A stretch of DNA of 64,000 nucleotides from Melioribacteraceae bacterium (GTDB lineage: Bacteria > Bacteroidota > Ignavibacteria > Ignavibacteriales > Melioribacteraceae): assembly GCA_027030245.1 (NCBI GenBank), contig JALVFE010000040.1, positions 100,593 through 164,592 on the forward strand, given 5' to 3'. How positions within the stretch are numbered: the stretch's first letter is position 1; each line of letters begins with the position of its first letter. The position numbers and the translations under genes are program-made. Below are positions 1 to 8,212 of the stretch, in pieces. A model generated the notes under the pieces. The model searched no databases. It saw only the letters and a list, made by a program, of their open reading frames with translations, and was not told the DNA's origin.

Positions 1-53
1 TTTAATCTGTCGCCTATATTTGAACCCAAACCTAAAAATACGTTACCGGTCAT
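1..53 (-). CDS. folK: FolK, 6-hydroxymethyl-7,8-dihydropterin pyrophosphokinase (N-terminal fragment, runs off window)
   Basis: Only the first 17 codons are in the window. They read MTGNVFLGLGSNIGDRL, the hallmark beginning of HPPK proteins (LGLGSNIGDR). The ATG (53..51) lies inside the last codons of folB, so the two frames overlap by 11 bases, which implies translational coupling. HPPK transfers pyrophosphate from ATP to the pterin made by the FolB reaction, so the pair are consecutive steps of folate synthesis. The rest of the gene lies beyond position 1. Confidence 0.85.
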   Translation of the reverse strand, partial: MTGNVFLGLGSNIGDRL

Positions 54-411
54 TTTCTTTAATCACCTCCGCTTCAACATGATCTATAAAACCGCCCACC
101 GGAACATTGTATTTTCTTATTCTTACTATAATTTTTTTGATTTTCGGATATCTCTCAAGTAATTTATCGGCAACCACCGTAGCCAAAGTTTCTATCAAGT
201 AATATTTCTTCTCTTGAACTATCTGCGAAATATATTTGTAAACTTCATCATAATTTATAGTTAGTTTAAGATCATCTTTTTTGGCAGCTTCACTAAAATC
301 GGTATAAATATCAACATCGGCTTCAAACTTTCCGCCAATGTGTTGTTCTTCTTTCATTACCCCGTGATACGCATAGAAAGTAGCATTCTTAATTCTTATT
401 ATGTTGGTCAA
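43..411 (-). CDS. folB: Dihydroneopterin aldolase FolB
   Basis: A 122-residue protein of the usual FolB length. FolB cleaves 7,8-dihydroneopterin to 6-hydroxymethyl-dihydropterin and glycolaldehyde in folate synthesis. Visible motifs are the N-terminal YHGVMKEEQ, the central NYDEVY, LIETLA, and the C-terminal VRIRKYNVPVGGF. Glu22, Tyr54 and Lys100 fall at the positions of the catalytic residues known for the staphylococcal enzyme. It is the second-last gene seen of a minus-strand operon: its stop overlaps the folK start and its own ATG follows the upstream transporter gene by two bases. Confidence 0.95.
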   Translation of the reverse strand: MTNIIRIKNATFYAYHGVMKEEQHIGGKFEADVDIYTDFSEAAKKDDLKLTINYDEVYKYISQIVQEKKYYLIETLATVVADKLLERYPKIKKIIVRIRKYNVPVGGFIDHVEAEVIKENDR

Positions 412-413
412 TG

Positions 414-1325
414 TTATTTTGCTCCGTTGGATTTAATAAAATTCATCAAACCTTTAAAATTAGCAAATAAAATTCCAATAAGCACCAAAGAACTGTCGGC
501 TAAATCAAGCGCTGTAAATTTCTCGGAAGCAAACAGCCAACCGATTAGGACGGCAATAATTGGAGTAATGAAAGCAGAAAGGGAAAGAATTACAACGTTT
601 ATACGCTGCATTAACCAATAGTAAATTGTAAAAGTTACCAAAGTACCGAAAAACGCCAGATAGATTACCGACCCGACCGCCAACGCCGAATATTTAACGT
701 TTAACGGATTTTCAAAAACAAGAGAAGCTAAAAGTAAAAATAATCCACCGATAACAAGCGGAAGAAAATTCATGGTAAAAGGATTCAAATGTTCGCCGTA
801 TTTTTTAATTATCACGGCAATGCCGCCTTGCATGGCAGCACTTAGAATAACGGCAAGCATTCCGATGATACTAATTTTTAAATCCAAAGAAATATCATCC
901 GAAAAAATTACTACAATACCAATAAATCCGAGAACAACGCCAATTACTTTCCATAAATCCACGCTTTCCCCCGGAAGTGAGAGCTTTGAAAATATGGTAA
1001 CGAAAAAAGGGAACGTGGCAAACAGCACCGACGCCAATCCGGTGGGAATATATTGCTCAGCCCAATAAACCAAAGAAAAAGGAATTACGAAAGAAAAGAT
1101 TCCCATTATCCAATACAACCGCATTGAGATTTTATCTTTTTGAATTTTAAGTCCGCGCGCTTTCATAAACAAAAAGATAAAAACAGCAGCAAGTGTAAAT
1201 CTTAATCCCGCGGCATACATTGGAGGAAATTCGTCCAAACCCAACTTAATCGAATACCATGTGGAACCCCAGATCAAACAGATTAATATATAACCCGAAA
1301 CAATTTTAAATCTTTCGTTGAACAT
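414..1325 (-). CDS. EamA/DMT-family transporter
   Basis: A 303-residue polytopic protein with about ten hydrophobic segments in two homologous halves, the layout of EamA (RhaT/YdcZ) drug/metabolite transporters. The first half carries the typical IWGSTWYSIKLGLDEFPP helix start and the second half begins near residue 150 (SIIGMLAVILSAAMQGG). The substrate cannot be told from sequence. The ATG at 1325 shares one base with the TGA of the upstream pgeF gene; a TTG one codon earlier is possible but less likely. Placement between pgeF and folB suggests a metabolite exporter co-transcribed with them. Confidence 0.85.
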   Translation of the reverse strand: MFNERFKIVSGYILICLIWGSTWYSIKLGLDEFPPMYAAGLRFTLAAVFIFLFMKARGLKIQKDKISMRLYWIMGIFSFVIPFSLVYWAEQYIPTGLASVLFATFPFFVTIFSKLSLPGESVDLWKVIGVVLGFIGIVVIFSDDISLDLKISIIGMLAVILSAAMQGGIAVIIKKYGEHLNPFTMNFLPLVIGGLFLLLASLVFENPLNVKYSALAVGSVIYLAFFGTLVTFTIYYWLMQRINVVILSLSAFITPIIAVLIGWLFASEKFTALDLADSSLVLIGILFANFKGLMNFIKSNGAK

Positions 1326-2065
1326 CAATTTTCTTTCAATGTTATTAATGCAAAAGCGCGACCCGATTTTTTCCCGTCACGACGGTAAGAGTGAAGAATA
1401 TCTTTTTCATCGTAACTGCACATTCCCGATACTTGAATTTGAGATTTGGGCACTCCGGAATCAAGCAGCATATCCAAGTTTGCTTTTTTAATATCGAGAA
1501 ATAATTTACCGTCTTTTTTCAACAAATATTTATCATCAAACATATCGAGAAATTCGTTTCCCACCTCATAATTTTTCTGGGAAATCGAAGGACCGATAAA
1601 TGCCACCAAGTCTTCAGGTTTGGAATCGAACCGTTCCCGCAATGTTTCTAACGTTTTAAGTACAATTTTCTTGTATGTGCCTTGCCATCCGGAATGAACC
1701 GCGGCAATTACTTTTTTGTTTTTATCGAAAATCATAACCGGTGCACAGTCAGCAGTGGAAATTGCAAGTCCTATACCTTTCAAGTTTGTAATTAATGCAT
1801 CGCTTTCGTTTACGGTAAATTCGTAAGAATCTATGATTGTAACGATATCGGAATGAATTTGTTTTTGAATTGCCACGCGCCCGGGTTTGAGTCCGAACCT
1901 TGCAAAAAAAGCTTTTCTGTTTTCTTTTACGGTTTTCTCATCATCTCCAACACTTAAAGACATATTAAAATAATACGGCGGTTTTCTGTTCAACCCTATT
2001 TTCGTGCTCATTCCGAAATTTATTTCCGGGAAAGTATCGAGTAACGAAGAACCGATAATCAGCAT
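1325..2065 (-). CDS. pgeF: PgeF/YfiH-family polyphenol oxidase-like purine nucleoside phosphorylase
   Basis: A 246-residue protein with the metal-site motifs of the Cu-oxidase_4 (YfiH, laccase-domain) family: STADCAPVM in the middle, AAVHSGWQGT after it, GPSISQKNYEVG and a C-terminal CSYDEKDILHSYRRDG..SGR. Members cleave purine nucleosides by phosphorolysis and in some bacteria edit muropeptide precursors; which activity applies here cannot be read from sequence. It is the first gene of the folate-side operon, preceded by a 775-base gap. Its stop overlaps the following transporter start by one base. Confidence 0.88.
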   Translation of the reverse strand: MLIIGSSLLDTFPEINFGMSTKIGLNRKPPYYFNMSLSVGDDEKTVKENRKAFFARFGLKPGRVAIQKQIHSDIVTIIDSYEFTVNESDALITNLKGIGLAISTADCAPVMIFDKNKKVIAAVHSGWQGTYKKIVLKTLETLRERFDSKPEDLVAFIGPSISQKNYEVGNEFLDMFDDKYLLKKDGKLFLDIKKANLDMLLDSGVPKSQIQVSGMCSYDEKDILHSYRRDGKKSGRAFALITLKEN

Positions 2066-2150
2066 TTTATCCTTAGAATGTTTTATTTGAGTCCGTAATT
2101 TAAGAAGTGAGCGGGATAATAGGAAATTAAAAGAAAGGTTAATGTTAAAA

Positions 2151-2234
2151 ACGTAAGACGTAAAACGTGAGACGTAAGACGTGAGACGTAAGACGTAAAA
2201 CGTGAGACGTAAGACGTAAAACGTGAGACGTAAA
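2151..2234. repeat. Tandem heptamer array, ACGTRAR x 12
   Basis: Twelve consecutive seven-base units, each ACGTAAG, ACGTAAA or ACGTGAG, with no indels over 84 bases. All variation is at two purine positions, so every unit keeps the ACGT palindrome. It lies about 85 bases upstream of the pgeF start codon. Confidence 0.9.
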
Positions 2235-2287
2235 CCTTGCGTCCTAAAAATTATTTTTCATTAGCGAATTAGCAGCAGTTTTTTTTT

Positions 2288-2529
2288 GATTCCGAAATGA
2301 ATTCGGGATGACGTGTTCTTTACACTATTATGGAATATGTCATGCTGCCCCGAACGCTTTCGGGATCAGCATCTTATATTAACTACAGATTCTTCTTAGA
2401 TCCCGAAACAAGTTCGGGATGACAAGTTCTGTGTTATAGTATTTTTATAACGTGTCATGCTGAACTTGTTTCAGCATCTTATTATTCTTAATAGATTCCG
2501 AAACAATCCGCCGTGGCAGACGGGATGAC
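2288..2529. repeat. REP-like palindromic repeat cluster
   Basis: Five related units of 25 to 37 bases: 2288-2312, 2340-2374, 2399-2423, 2454-2479 and 2495-2529. Units begin with ATTCCGAAA or ATCCCGAAA and end with GGGATGAC, or read GTCATGCTG...CAGCATCT. The inner parts pair with each other (TTTCGG/CCGAAA, AAGTTC/GAACTT). The same family recurs at 15279-15314, 15472-15506 and 15519-15543. The remainder of the 2066-2840 gap (2530-2840) is low-complexity text built from words such as TTCCAAAT, CCCAAAT and CCAATGA; I see no gene in it. Confidence 0.75.
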
Positions 2530-2840
2530 AAATAAAAAATTCCAAATATCAAATCCCAAATTACCAATGACCAGTATCTAATGACAAATAGCAATAGTTT
2601 ATTAATCTGTGAACAATCTGTTTTTAATCTGCGGTAATCAGTAGTTCTTCTTTTTTAACCGCAAAAGACACAAAGAAAAATCGCAAAGAACACAAAGACA
2701 AGAAATTCAAACCCCAAATGATCATTGACAATTTCCTGATGACCAATGATCAGTGACCAATAACCAATGATAATTTTTTTATTCGTAATATTCGTGGCTT
2801 ATTAAATTTATATACGTTTTGTGAGATTATATTATTGTTT

Positions 2841-3215
2841 CTACCGTTGCGACTTTCCAGTCCGGGTGTGTTTTTCAAAAAAATCCGGTCGTTCCGTTTT
2901 CGATTTAAAATTCCGGTAAAACCGTGAAATATCGATTGGTAAAAGAATAACGGGATTAAAATAATCCGTATTTCTTCGGGGCTTTGCAATCAAACCAATA
3001 TTCTCAAGGTATGAAGAATCTTTATACACTTTTTGAAAATACAATTTTGCTATCCGGTTTTCGGCTCCGTAATAATTTCCATCTTCCGTGAACAATACGC
3101 TTTCGTTACCGTTCAGAATCATTCCGTAAATTTCCGGGCTGTTCTTACCGGATGGATTTTCTTGCGCATACAACATCGCAGAAGTTAAGATTATAAAAAC
3201 AAGGAGTTTTTTCAT
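2841..3215 (-). CDS. Small secreted protein of unknown function
   Basis: A 124-residue protein starting MKKLLVFIILTSAMLYAQEN, a clear signal peptide with a likely cut after AQ. The mature part has about 100 residues, no cysteines, mixed charge and a segment AKLYFQKVYKDSSYLENIGL. I do not recognise a family. The frame is open 53 codons further upstream into the fmt gene, but the ATG at 3215 with AAGGAG-type sequence before it and a signal peptide behind it is the believable start. It follows fmt by 58 bases and may be the end of that operon. Confidence 0.6.
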   Translation of the reverse strand: MKKLLVFIILTSAMLYAQENPSGKNSPEIYGMILNGNESVLFTEDGNYYGAENRIAKLYFQKVYKDSSYLENIGLIAKPRRNTDYFNPVILLPIDISRFYRNFKSKTERPDFFEKHTRTGKSQR

Positions 3216-3273
3216 TGTTGTATTTTTTTTTACTTTATTTTCGGAAGAGATAAAAGAATTGTTTATATCAAAT

Positions 3274-4176
3274 TCAGGTAAGTTTATATCCGCGTAAAAA
3301 TTCTTCCGCTGACATTCTTTTTCTGCCTTCGGGTTGGATTTCCAAAATTCGTAGAGCGCCGTTTTGGGCTCCAATTATCAATTCATTTTTCGTCTGGTAG
3401 ATTTCTCCCGGTGACAAACCGGCAATGGTTAAAATTTGAGTTTTAAATACTTTATACATCTTATTTCCATGCATGAAAAAAGCTCCGGGATACGGAGATA
3501 ATCCGCGTATTAAATTATGAATATTTTCTGCGGGTTTACTCCAATCTATTTTGCATAATTCTTTTGTGATTTTAGGAGCCGGGGTTGCAAGCGAACTATC
3601 CTGCTCGGTTAGTTTGTAATTGCCGCTCTCAATTAAATCGATTGTTTTTACTACTAAATCGCCACCGATTTCCGCCAACTTATCGTGTAACGTTCCGAAA
3701 TTATCTGTCTCTTCGATTTTTACTTTTTGTTGTAAAATAATATTCCCGGTATCGACTTTTTCTTTTAAGAAAAATGTGGTAACGCCGGTTTCCGTTTCAC
3801 CGTTTATTAAAGCCCATTGAATGGGCGCGGCGCCCCGGTATTTGGGTAGTAGCGAAGCATGCAAGTTGAACGAACCCTTTTCCGGTAAAAGAAAAACTTC
3901 TTTGGGTAAAATTCTAAATGCAACTACCACGAACAGATCGGCATTAATTTCTTTCAGCGAATTAATAAAATTTTCATCTTTTAATTTTACCGGTTGCAAA
4001 AGCTTAATATTGTTTTCAACGGCAAAATTTTTTACGGGAGTAAATTGAATTTTTCTGCCTCTTCCCCGTTCTTTATCCGGAGCTGTTACAATTGCTTCAA
4101 TAGAATGTTTACTTCCGGAAATTTTTTTTAATGTGGGAATAGCAAAGTCGGGAGTGCCGAAAAATACAATTTTCAT
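3274..4176 (-). CDS. fmt: Methionyl-tRNA formyltransferase
   Basis: A 300-residue protein of normal length. It formylates Met-tRNAfMet using 10-formyltetrahydrofolate. The N-terminal formyltransferase domain shows FFGTPDFAIPTL and the catalytic and tRNA-binding segment LHASLLPKYRGAAPIQWALI with GETETGVT. The C-terminal domain begins around residue 205 (CKIDWSKPAENIHNLIRGLSPYPGAF) and ends GRKRMSAEEFLRG. Peptide deformylase, which removes the formyl group later, is encoded 46 bases upstream on the same strand, the classic def-fmt pairing. Confidence 0.96.
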   Translation of the reverse strand: MKIVFFGTPDFAIPTLKKISGSKHSIEAIVTAPDKERGRGRKIQFTPVKNFAVENNIKLLQPVKLKDENFINSLKEINADLFVVVAFRILPKEVFLLPEKGSFNLHASLLPKYRGAAPIQWALINGETETGVTTFFLKEKVDTGNIILQQKVKIEETDNFGTLHDKLAEIGGDLVVKTIDLIESGNYKLTEQDSSLATPAPKITKELCKIDWSKPAENIHNLIRGLSPYPGAFFMHGNKMYKVFKTQILTIAGLSPGEIYQTKNELIIGAQNGALRILEIQPEGRKRMSAEEFLRGYKLT

Positions 4177-4222
4177 TTATCACCTATTAAACAGATTGGA
4201 AACCGGTAAAAATTATAATGAT

Positions 4223-4768
4223 TTATTTTGCAGTAATCGGGTAATCTACTTTAACTTCCCGGTTTTTAATTTGCTGCAATTCTTCTTTTAGCGCTTGTTT
4301 TATTTCTTCGTTTACGCGGTCGGGAATTAATTTGCCGATTAAATGATCGTATTCGTGTAGTATCACGCGGGCAAATAAATCGTCTGCTTCAATCTCTTGA
4401 ACATTCTCGTCTGTATCGAGATACCTGACTTTTATAGATTCCGGTCTTTCTACATCGGCGCGTAAATTCGGTAAACTCAAGCATCCTTCTTCCATAATAA
4501 CGGTTTCGTCCGATTGCAAAATTATTTCCGGATTAATCATTACCACCGGTTTAATTTTTTCATAACCTTCAACGGGAGAAACATCAACTATAAATATTTG
4601 TTTATCAATATCAACTTGATTTGCGGCAAGACCAATTCCGTTTGCGTTTCTCATTGTAGCAAACATGTTTTGTATTAATCCGATAATCTCGTCGTCTATT
4701 TGCTTAACGGGAACAGCTTTTTTCCGTAATATCGGATCGCCGTAAACCGTTATCGGTAAAATAGCCAC
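4223..4768 (-). CDS. def: Peptide deformylase
   Basis: A 181-residue metalloenzyme that removes the N-formyl group from nascent proteins. All three motifs are intact: GIGLAANQV near residue 44, EEGCLSLP with metal ligand Cys96, and HEYDH with ligands His138 and His142 and catalytic Glu139. The third motif is a slight variant (HEYDHLIGKL where many family members have HEIDHLNGVL). Its ATG shares one base with the stop of the preceding membrane-protein gene, so the two are probably co-translated. Confidence 0.96.
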   Translation of the reverse strand: MAILPITVYGDPILRKKAVPVKQIDDEIIGLIQNMFATMRNANGIGLAANQVDIDKQIFIVDVSPVEGYEKIKPVVMINPEIILQSDETVIMEEGCLSLPNLRADVERPESIKVRYLDTDENVQEIEADDLFARVILHEYDHLIGKLIPDRVNEEIKQALKEELQQIKNREVKVDYPITAK

Positions 4769-5673
4769 TATACTTCAACCTCTTTTTCTTCGGGTTTAAC
4801 TTTTACCACTTGCGCGGTTAAATCTTTATATAATAAAATTTCAGTTGAATAAAACAACATTTTTATCAACAATCTAAAAATAATTAACATTTGACGAAGA
4901 ACAAAAAGCAAAATTAAATAATAATACGGTTTGGAAGGAATAATAAATCCAAGTAAATTATAAACCACAACTCCCGCAGCGCCGATTAACGCAACAATAA
5001 AAAATACCGTGAAGATTTTATAAAAGTTAACGGAAGTAAACTTTAATATTTGCAACAATTCCTTGAACACTTCCGTATTATCATTAATAACCAACGAAAC
5101 TTTCGTATAATCGGAAATAATGGTTAATACGCCTATGAAAAATATAAGTAAAACGTAACGGAAAGATCTTGTTAGAAAATCGCCCAATTCGTTTTCCACG
5201 CCGGAATAATATGCATTAATTAAATCTCCTAAATATCCGTATAACTCAAATACCAAAAAAAACATCAATAATATAATCAAAAGCACTCGCGTAAATCTAA
5301 GCCAATATTTAACGCCGCCGTAAAAAAAATCCACCATGTGATTTTTTTGCGGATTATGAAATACGGCAAGCAATCCGCCGACCAAAAAATTTTGTACTAA
5401 CAAATAAATGCCCGTTAATCCGTATAACAAATATGGAAACTGACCGATATTTTTTTCGTAAAGAAATTTTAATTGAATCAACCAACTGAAATCGTATTCG
5501 TTTAATAACTTTTGACCCAACATGGAATAATTAAGATTATCGGAAAGGATATAATAAATTGGAAGTGATAAGATTAACGCGCCGGCGGCGTTTATACCCC
5601 AAAACAAAATTACAAATTTCATGTTACGGTATACATTTCTGGTTGCAAGAACAAAAATTTCTTTCACAGGCAT
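4768..5673 (-). CDS. Polytopic membrane protein of unknown function
   Basis: A 301-residue protein with around six hydrophobic segments (near residues 20-45, 80-105, 128-150, 170-190, 215-240 and 250-275), separated by long amphipathic stretches. No catalytic motif is visible. The N-terminus (MPVKEIFVLATRNVYRNMKF) is a short cytoplasmic amphipathic segment of the kind seen in DUF4013-type or glycerophosphoryl-diester-phosphodiesterase-like membrane domains, but I cannot assign it. It sits between a secreted M1 peptidase (one base upstream) and def (one-base overlap), so all are likely one transcript. Confidence 0.75.
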   Translation of the reverse strand: MPVKEIFVLATRNVYRNMKFVILFWGINAAGALILSLPIYYILSDNLNYSMLGQKLLNEYDFSWLIQLKFLYEKNIGQFPYLLYGLTGIYLLVQNFLVGGLLAVFHNPQKNHMVDFFYGGVKYWLRFTRVLLIILLMFFLVFELYGYLGDLINAYYSGVENELGDFLTRSFRYVLLIFFIGVLTIISDYTKVSLVINDNTEVFKELLQILKFTSVNFYKIFTVFFIVALIGAAGVVVYNLLGFIIPSKPYYYLILLFVLRQMLIIFRLLIKMLFYSTEILLYKDLTAQVVKVKPEEKEVEV

Positions 5674-5674
5674 T

Positions 5675-7645
5675 TTAAATACTCCCGAAAATCATTAACG
5701 CATTTTGCAACCAGAAAAACCAATTGGCGGATAAAGCCAAAGAAGCCGAATACGACGGTTCGGTTAAAATTGAATTATCGGCAAAATTCAAATCAAATAA
5801 ATTTTTTCTGAAAGGATCGAGCTCCGCGCCGGTAATTTTTTCATCCGATGTGAACCTGAAAATTTTCCATCTCGATTTTCCATCCCAGAATTTATGTAAG
5901 GTGTCGCTTTTGCTGTAAATAAAAATATCAACCGGGAAAATCCCTTCCCCTGTTCTTTCTACAAATAATTGATATTCTTTGCCTTTCAGTTTTTTCAAAC
6001 TTCTTACTTTGTAATTAAACACCGACGATTTTTTATAGACGTTTTCGAAGAACCAATCCAAATTAACATCCGCATTATTTTTTATAACATTAATAAAATC
6101 GCTGCCCTGCGGATGTTTAAATTTATAAGTCGAATAATATTTTTGAAGAATGCCGAAGAATTTCTCTTCTCCCAAAATTCTTTCCAGTGTATGTAACATC
6201 AATTCCGGTTTGGAGTAAGCGTTAACCACATAAGAACGTCTGTTTGGAAGTTTATAAGAAGTATCGGCTATGCTTCCGAGCGTGAGATTTTTATAATACG
6301 ATTCAAGACTTCTGTCATATTCATGATACGGGATTTTTTCAATGGAATAAATCACGGGGATATCGTTATAAGATAAAAAATTAATTCCGTAAACCGGGAA
6401 ATAGCCCGCAAGCTTAAAGTGAAGCAAACCTTTGCCATAAAATTTTTCCATTATTTTACTTGCGGTATACGATGCAAAACCTTCGTCCAACCAAGCTTCG
6501 TAAACTTCGTTGTTTGCCAAAACACCTTGAAAGTATTGATGTGAAAATTCGTGCGCAACCAATTTTTCAGGCTGATGAGTTTCAACCGGTGAAATCAACT
6601 CGGCGCTAACCGTAAAAAGCGTGGGATATTCCATTCCCCCGCTGGCGCTTGTTTTGGGAACGTCAATCAAGCTGAGTGTTTGATACGGATAAATCCCAAT
6701 ATTCTTTTCGAAGAACGACAACGAATTTTCTACCGCTGAAGCATACCGTTCAAAATATTTTAACCGGTTGGGTTGAAGATAAAAATTCAGCGTAATTTTT
6801 GTTCCGTCTTTTCTTTCGTATTGTTTCTTTCTTTGCAGCAAATTATCAGACGCAACCCATGCGAAATCGTGAACACCGTTTTGAACAAATTTAAAAACAT
6901 TGGCTGTATCTGTGAAAGTAACTTTTTCAAGAATTCCGGTAGCCGCAACTTTAAAATTTTTGGGAGCGGCAATAACCGCTTCATATTTTCCGAAGTCGGC
7001 ATAAAAATTTAAATACGGATAGTACGGCTCGCAAATCCACTTGCCGTTTTCAAAAACGCCTGCTTTCGGAAACCATTGCGAAATAAAATAAAAACCGGAG
7101 CCTTTAGCTTTCCCGAATCTTTTAACACTGACCGGAACCTTTAATTCATAATTTATTTGAATTTTAACAGAATCATTTTCCATCAGTGGTTTTTCGAGTT
7201 GCAGTTTTGCAACTGTGCTGTCTTGCGGGAATTCTTTATTCTTAACTACAAATTGTAGTTCGGCGGTTTTTCCGTTAACTGTTATATTATTAATTTGCAA
7301 CGCCGTCCTGTTAGCTTCGCTTAATTTGTAGTAGCGCGCAAATATTGTGTTGTTACTTTTATATGCATTTGCGTAAAGATGCAGATAAATTTCATCCGTC
7401 TGATAATTTGTTTTGTTTCTCCAAATTAAATTTTCTTTTACCTTTATTAAATTTTCCGAAGGGATAAAATCCACGAAAAAAGAATAGTCGGCAACATTAT
7501 CCGCTTTTCCCATTTCCGATTTGAGAATTCCACACGAATAATTTGTATCGATATCAACGCTGTTTTCCGGTTGCGTTAAATTATAATTCAGCAAACTGAT
7601 TCCGGAGTAAAGAATCATCAAAGCAATAAATGATAACAGTTTCAT
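5675..7645 (-). CDS. Secreted M1-family zinc aminopeptidase
   Basis: A 656-residue exported peptidase with an N-terminal signal peptide. The gluzincin site is complete: VAHEFSHQYF, then exactly 18 residues to WLDEGF, giving HEXXH-x18-E. The substrate-anchoring GxMEN motif appears as GGMEYP, about 60 residues earlier. The N-terminal 280 residues form the beta-sandwich saddle expected of the family, and the C-terminus ends in a hydrophobic stretch (ANWFFWLQNALMIFG) that could anchor the protein. M1 enzymes remove N-terminal residues from peptides; an extracytoplasmic nutritional role is likely. A TTG precedes the chosen ATG by one codon. Confidence 0.9.
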   Translation of the reverse strand: MKLLSFIALMILYSGISLLNYNLTQPENSVDIDTNYSCGILKSEMGKADNVADYSFFVDFIPSENLIKVKENLIWRNKTNYQTDEIYLHLYANAYKSNNTIFARYYKLSEANRTALQINNITVNGKTAELQFVVKNKEFPQDSTVAKLQLEKPLMENDSVKIQINYELKVPVSVKRFGKAKGSGFYFISQWFPKAGVFENGKWICEPYYPYLNFYADFGKYEAVIAAPKNFKVAATGILEKVTFTDTANVFKFVQNGVHDFAWVASDNLLQRKKQYERKDGTKITLNFYLQPNRLKYFERYASAVENSLSFFEKNIGIYPYQTLSLIDVPKTSASGGMEYPTLFTVSAELISPVETHQPEKLVAHEFSHQYFQGVLANNEVYEAWLDEGFASYTASKIMEKFYGKGLLHFKLAGYFPVYGINFLSYNDIPVIYSIEKIPYHEYDRSLESYYKNLTLGSIADTSYKLPNRRSYVVNAYSKPELMLHTLERILGEEKFFGILQKYYSTYKFKHPQGSDFINVIKNNADVNLDWFFENVYKKSSVFNYKVRSLKKLKGKEYQLFVERTGEGIFPVDIFIYSKSDTLHKFWDGKSRWKIFRFTSDEKITGAELDPFRKNLFDLNFADNSILTEPSYSASLALSANWFFWLQNALMIFGSI

Positions 7646-7745
7646 CAATTTTTTCCGCCGGTCAATTAAAACAAAAGGTTAATAAAATTAACATCATTCG
7701 GACACAGTTCCAAATTGCATTAGCGTGGATTTTTAAAAATAAAAA

Positions 7746-7765
7746 CCCCGGTCTTTCGACCGGGG
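7746..7765 (-). terminator. Rho-independent terminator of the hsp20-dnaK-hsp20 operon
   Basis: An eight-base-pair stem CCCCGGTC/GACCGGGG with a four-base loop lies 33 bases after the stop of the last hsp20. Read on the minus strand the hairpin is followed at once by a run of T (7745 downward), the structure of an intrinsic terminator. It separates the heat-shock operon from the M1 peptidase gene. Confidence 0.9.
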
Positions 7766-7797
7766 CATATACAAAGGTGTAAGCCTAATGCTAAAAG

Positions 7798-8190
7798 CTA
7801 TTTGATTTCGATAGTCTTGGGTTTAATTCTTTCATGTTTCGGTAATTGCACCGTCAAGATACCATCTTCGAGATGAGCTTTAATTTTGGACTCATTAATG
7901 GTATCGCTAATCTTGAATTTACGATAATAGTTACCGGTTTCGGTTTCTTTCAGGATATAATTTCTGCTGACTTCTTCATCATAATTAATTCTACCCATAA
8001 TTACCAAACTACCGTCTTCCAATTTAACTTTAACGTTTTCTTTTTTAACACCGGGCATGTAAGCCGTCAGATAGAAATCGTCGTCAGTTTCGTAAATATC
8101 TACCAAAGGTGCAACCCAAGACTCTCTTTCAAGAGCTTGTTCCCAGCTCTTTTTTTCTTCAACTTTTACCATTTCTTTATTTTCAGCCAT
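7798..8190 (-). CDS. Hsp20/alpha-crystallin small heat-shock protein (second copy)
   Basis: A 130-residue holdase chaperone. The alpha-crystallin domain spans about residues 28-120, with the conserved AYMPGVKKENVKVKLEDGSL and a late HLEDGILTVQLPK. The C-terminal tail carries the short IKPKTIEIK. Several starts are possible; ATG 8190 is chosen because AGGAGG (8204-8199) lies eight bases before it. It is third in the operon behind dnaK with a 22-base gap. The sequence differs clearly from the first hsp20, so the pair is not a recent duplication. Confidence 0.93.
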   Translation of the reverse strand: MAENKEMVKVEEKKSWEQALERESWVAPLVDIYETDDDFYLTAYMPGVKKENVKVKLEDGSLVIMGRINYDEEVSRNYILKETETGNYYRKFKISDTINESKIKAHLEDGILTVQLPKHERIKPKTIEIK

Positions 8191-8212
8191 TTTCATCACC
8201 TCCTATTTATTT

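Noticed and set aside
2151..2234. Possible CRISPR array
   Set aside because: Units are seven bases, contiguous and without spacers; no cas genes are nearby.
2750..2989. A 79-codon minus-strand frame overlapping the small secreted protein
   Set aside because: It is a frame-shifted shadow of the neighbouring gene and ends in low-complexity repeat text.
2841..3374. Longer start of the small secreted protein at 3374
   Set aside because: The extra 53 residues overlap fmt and lack any signal; the signal peptide begins at 3215.
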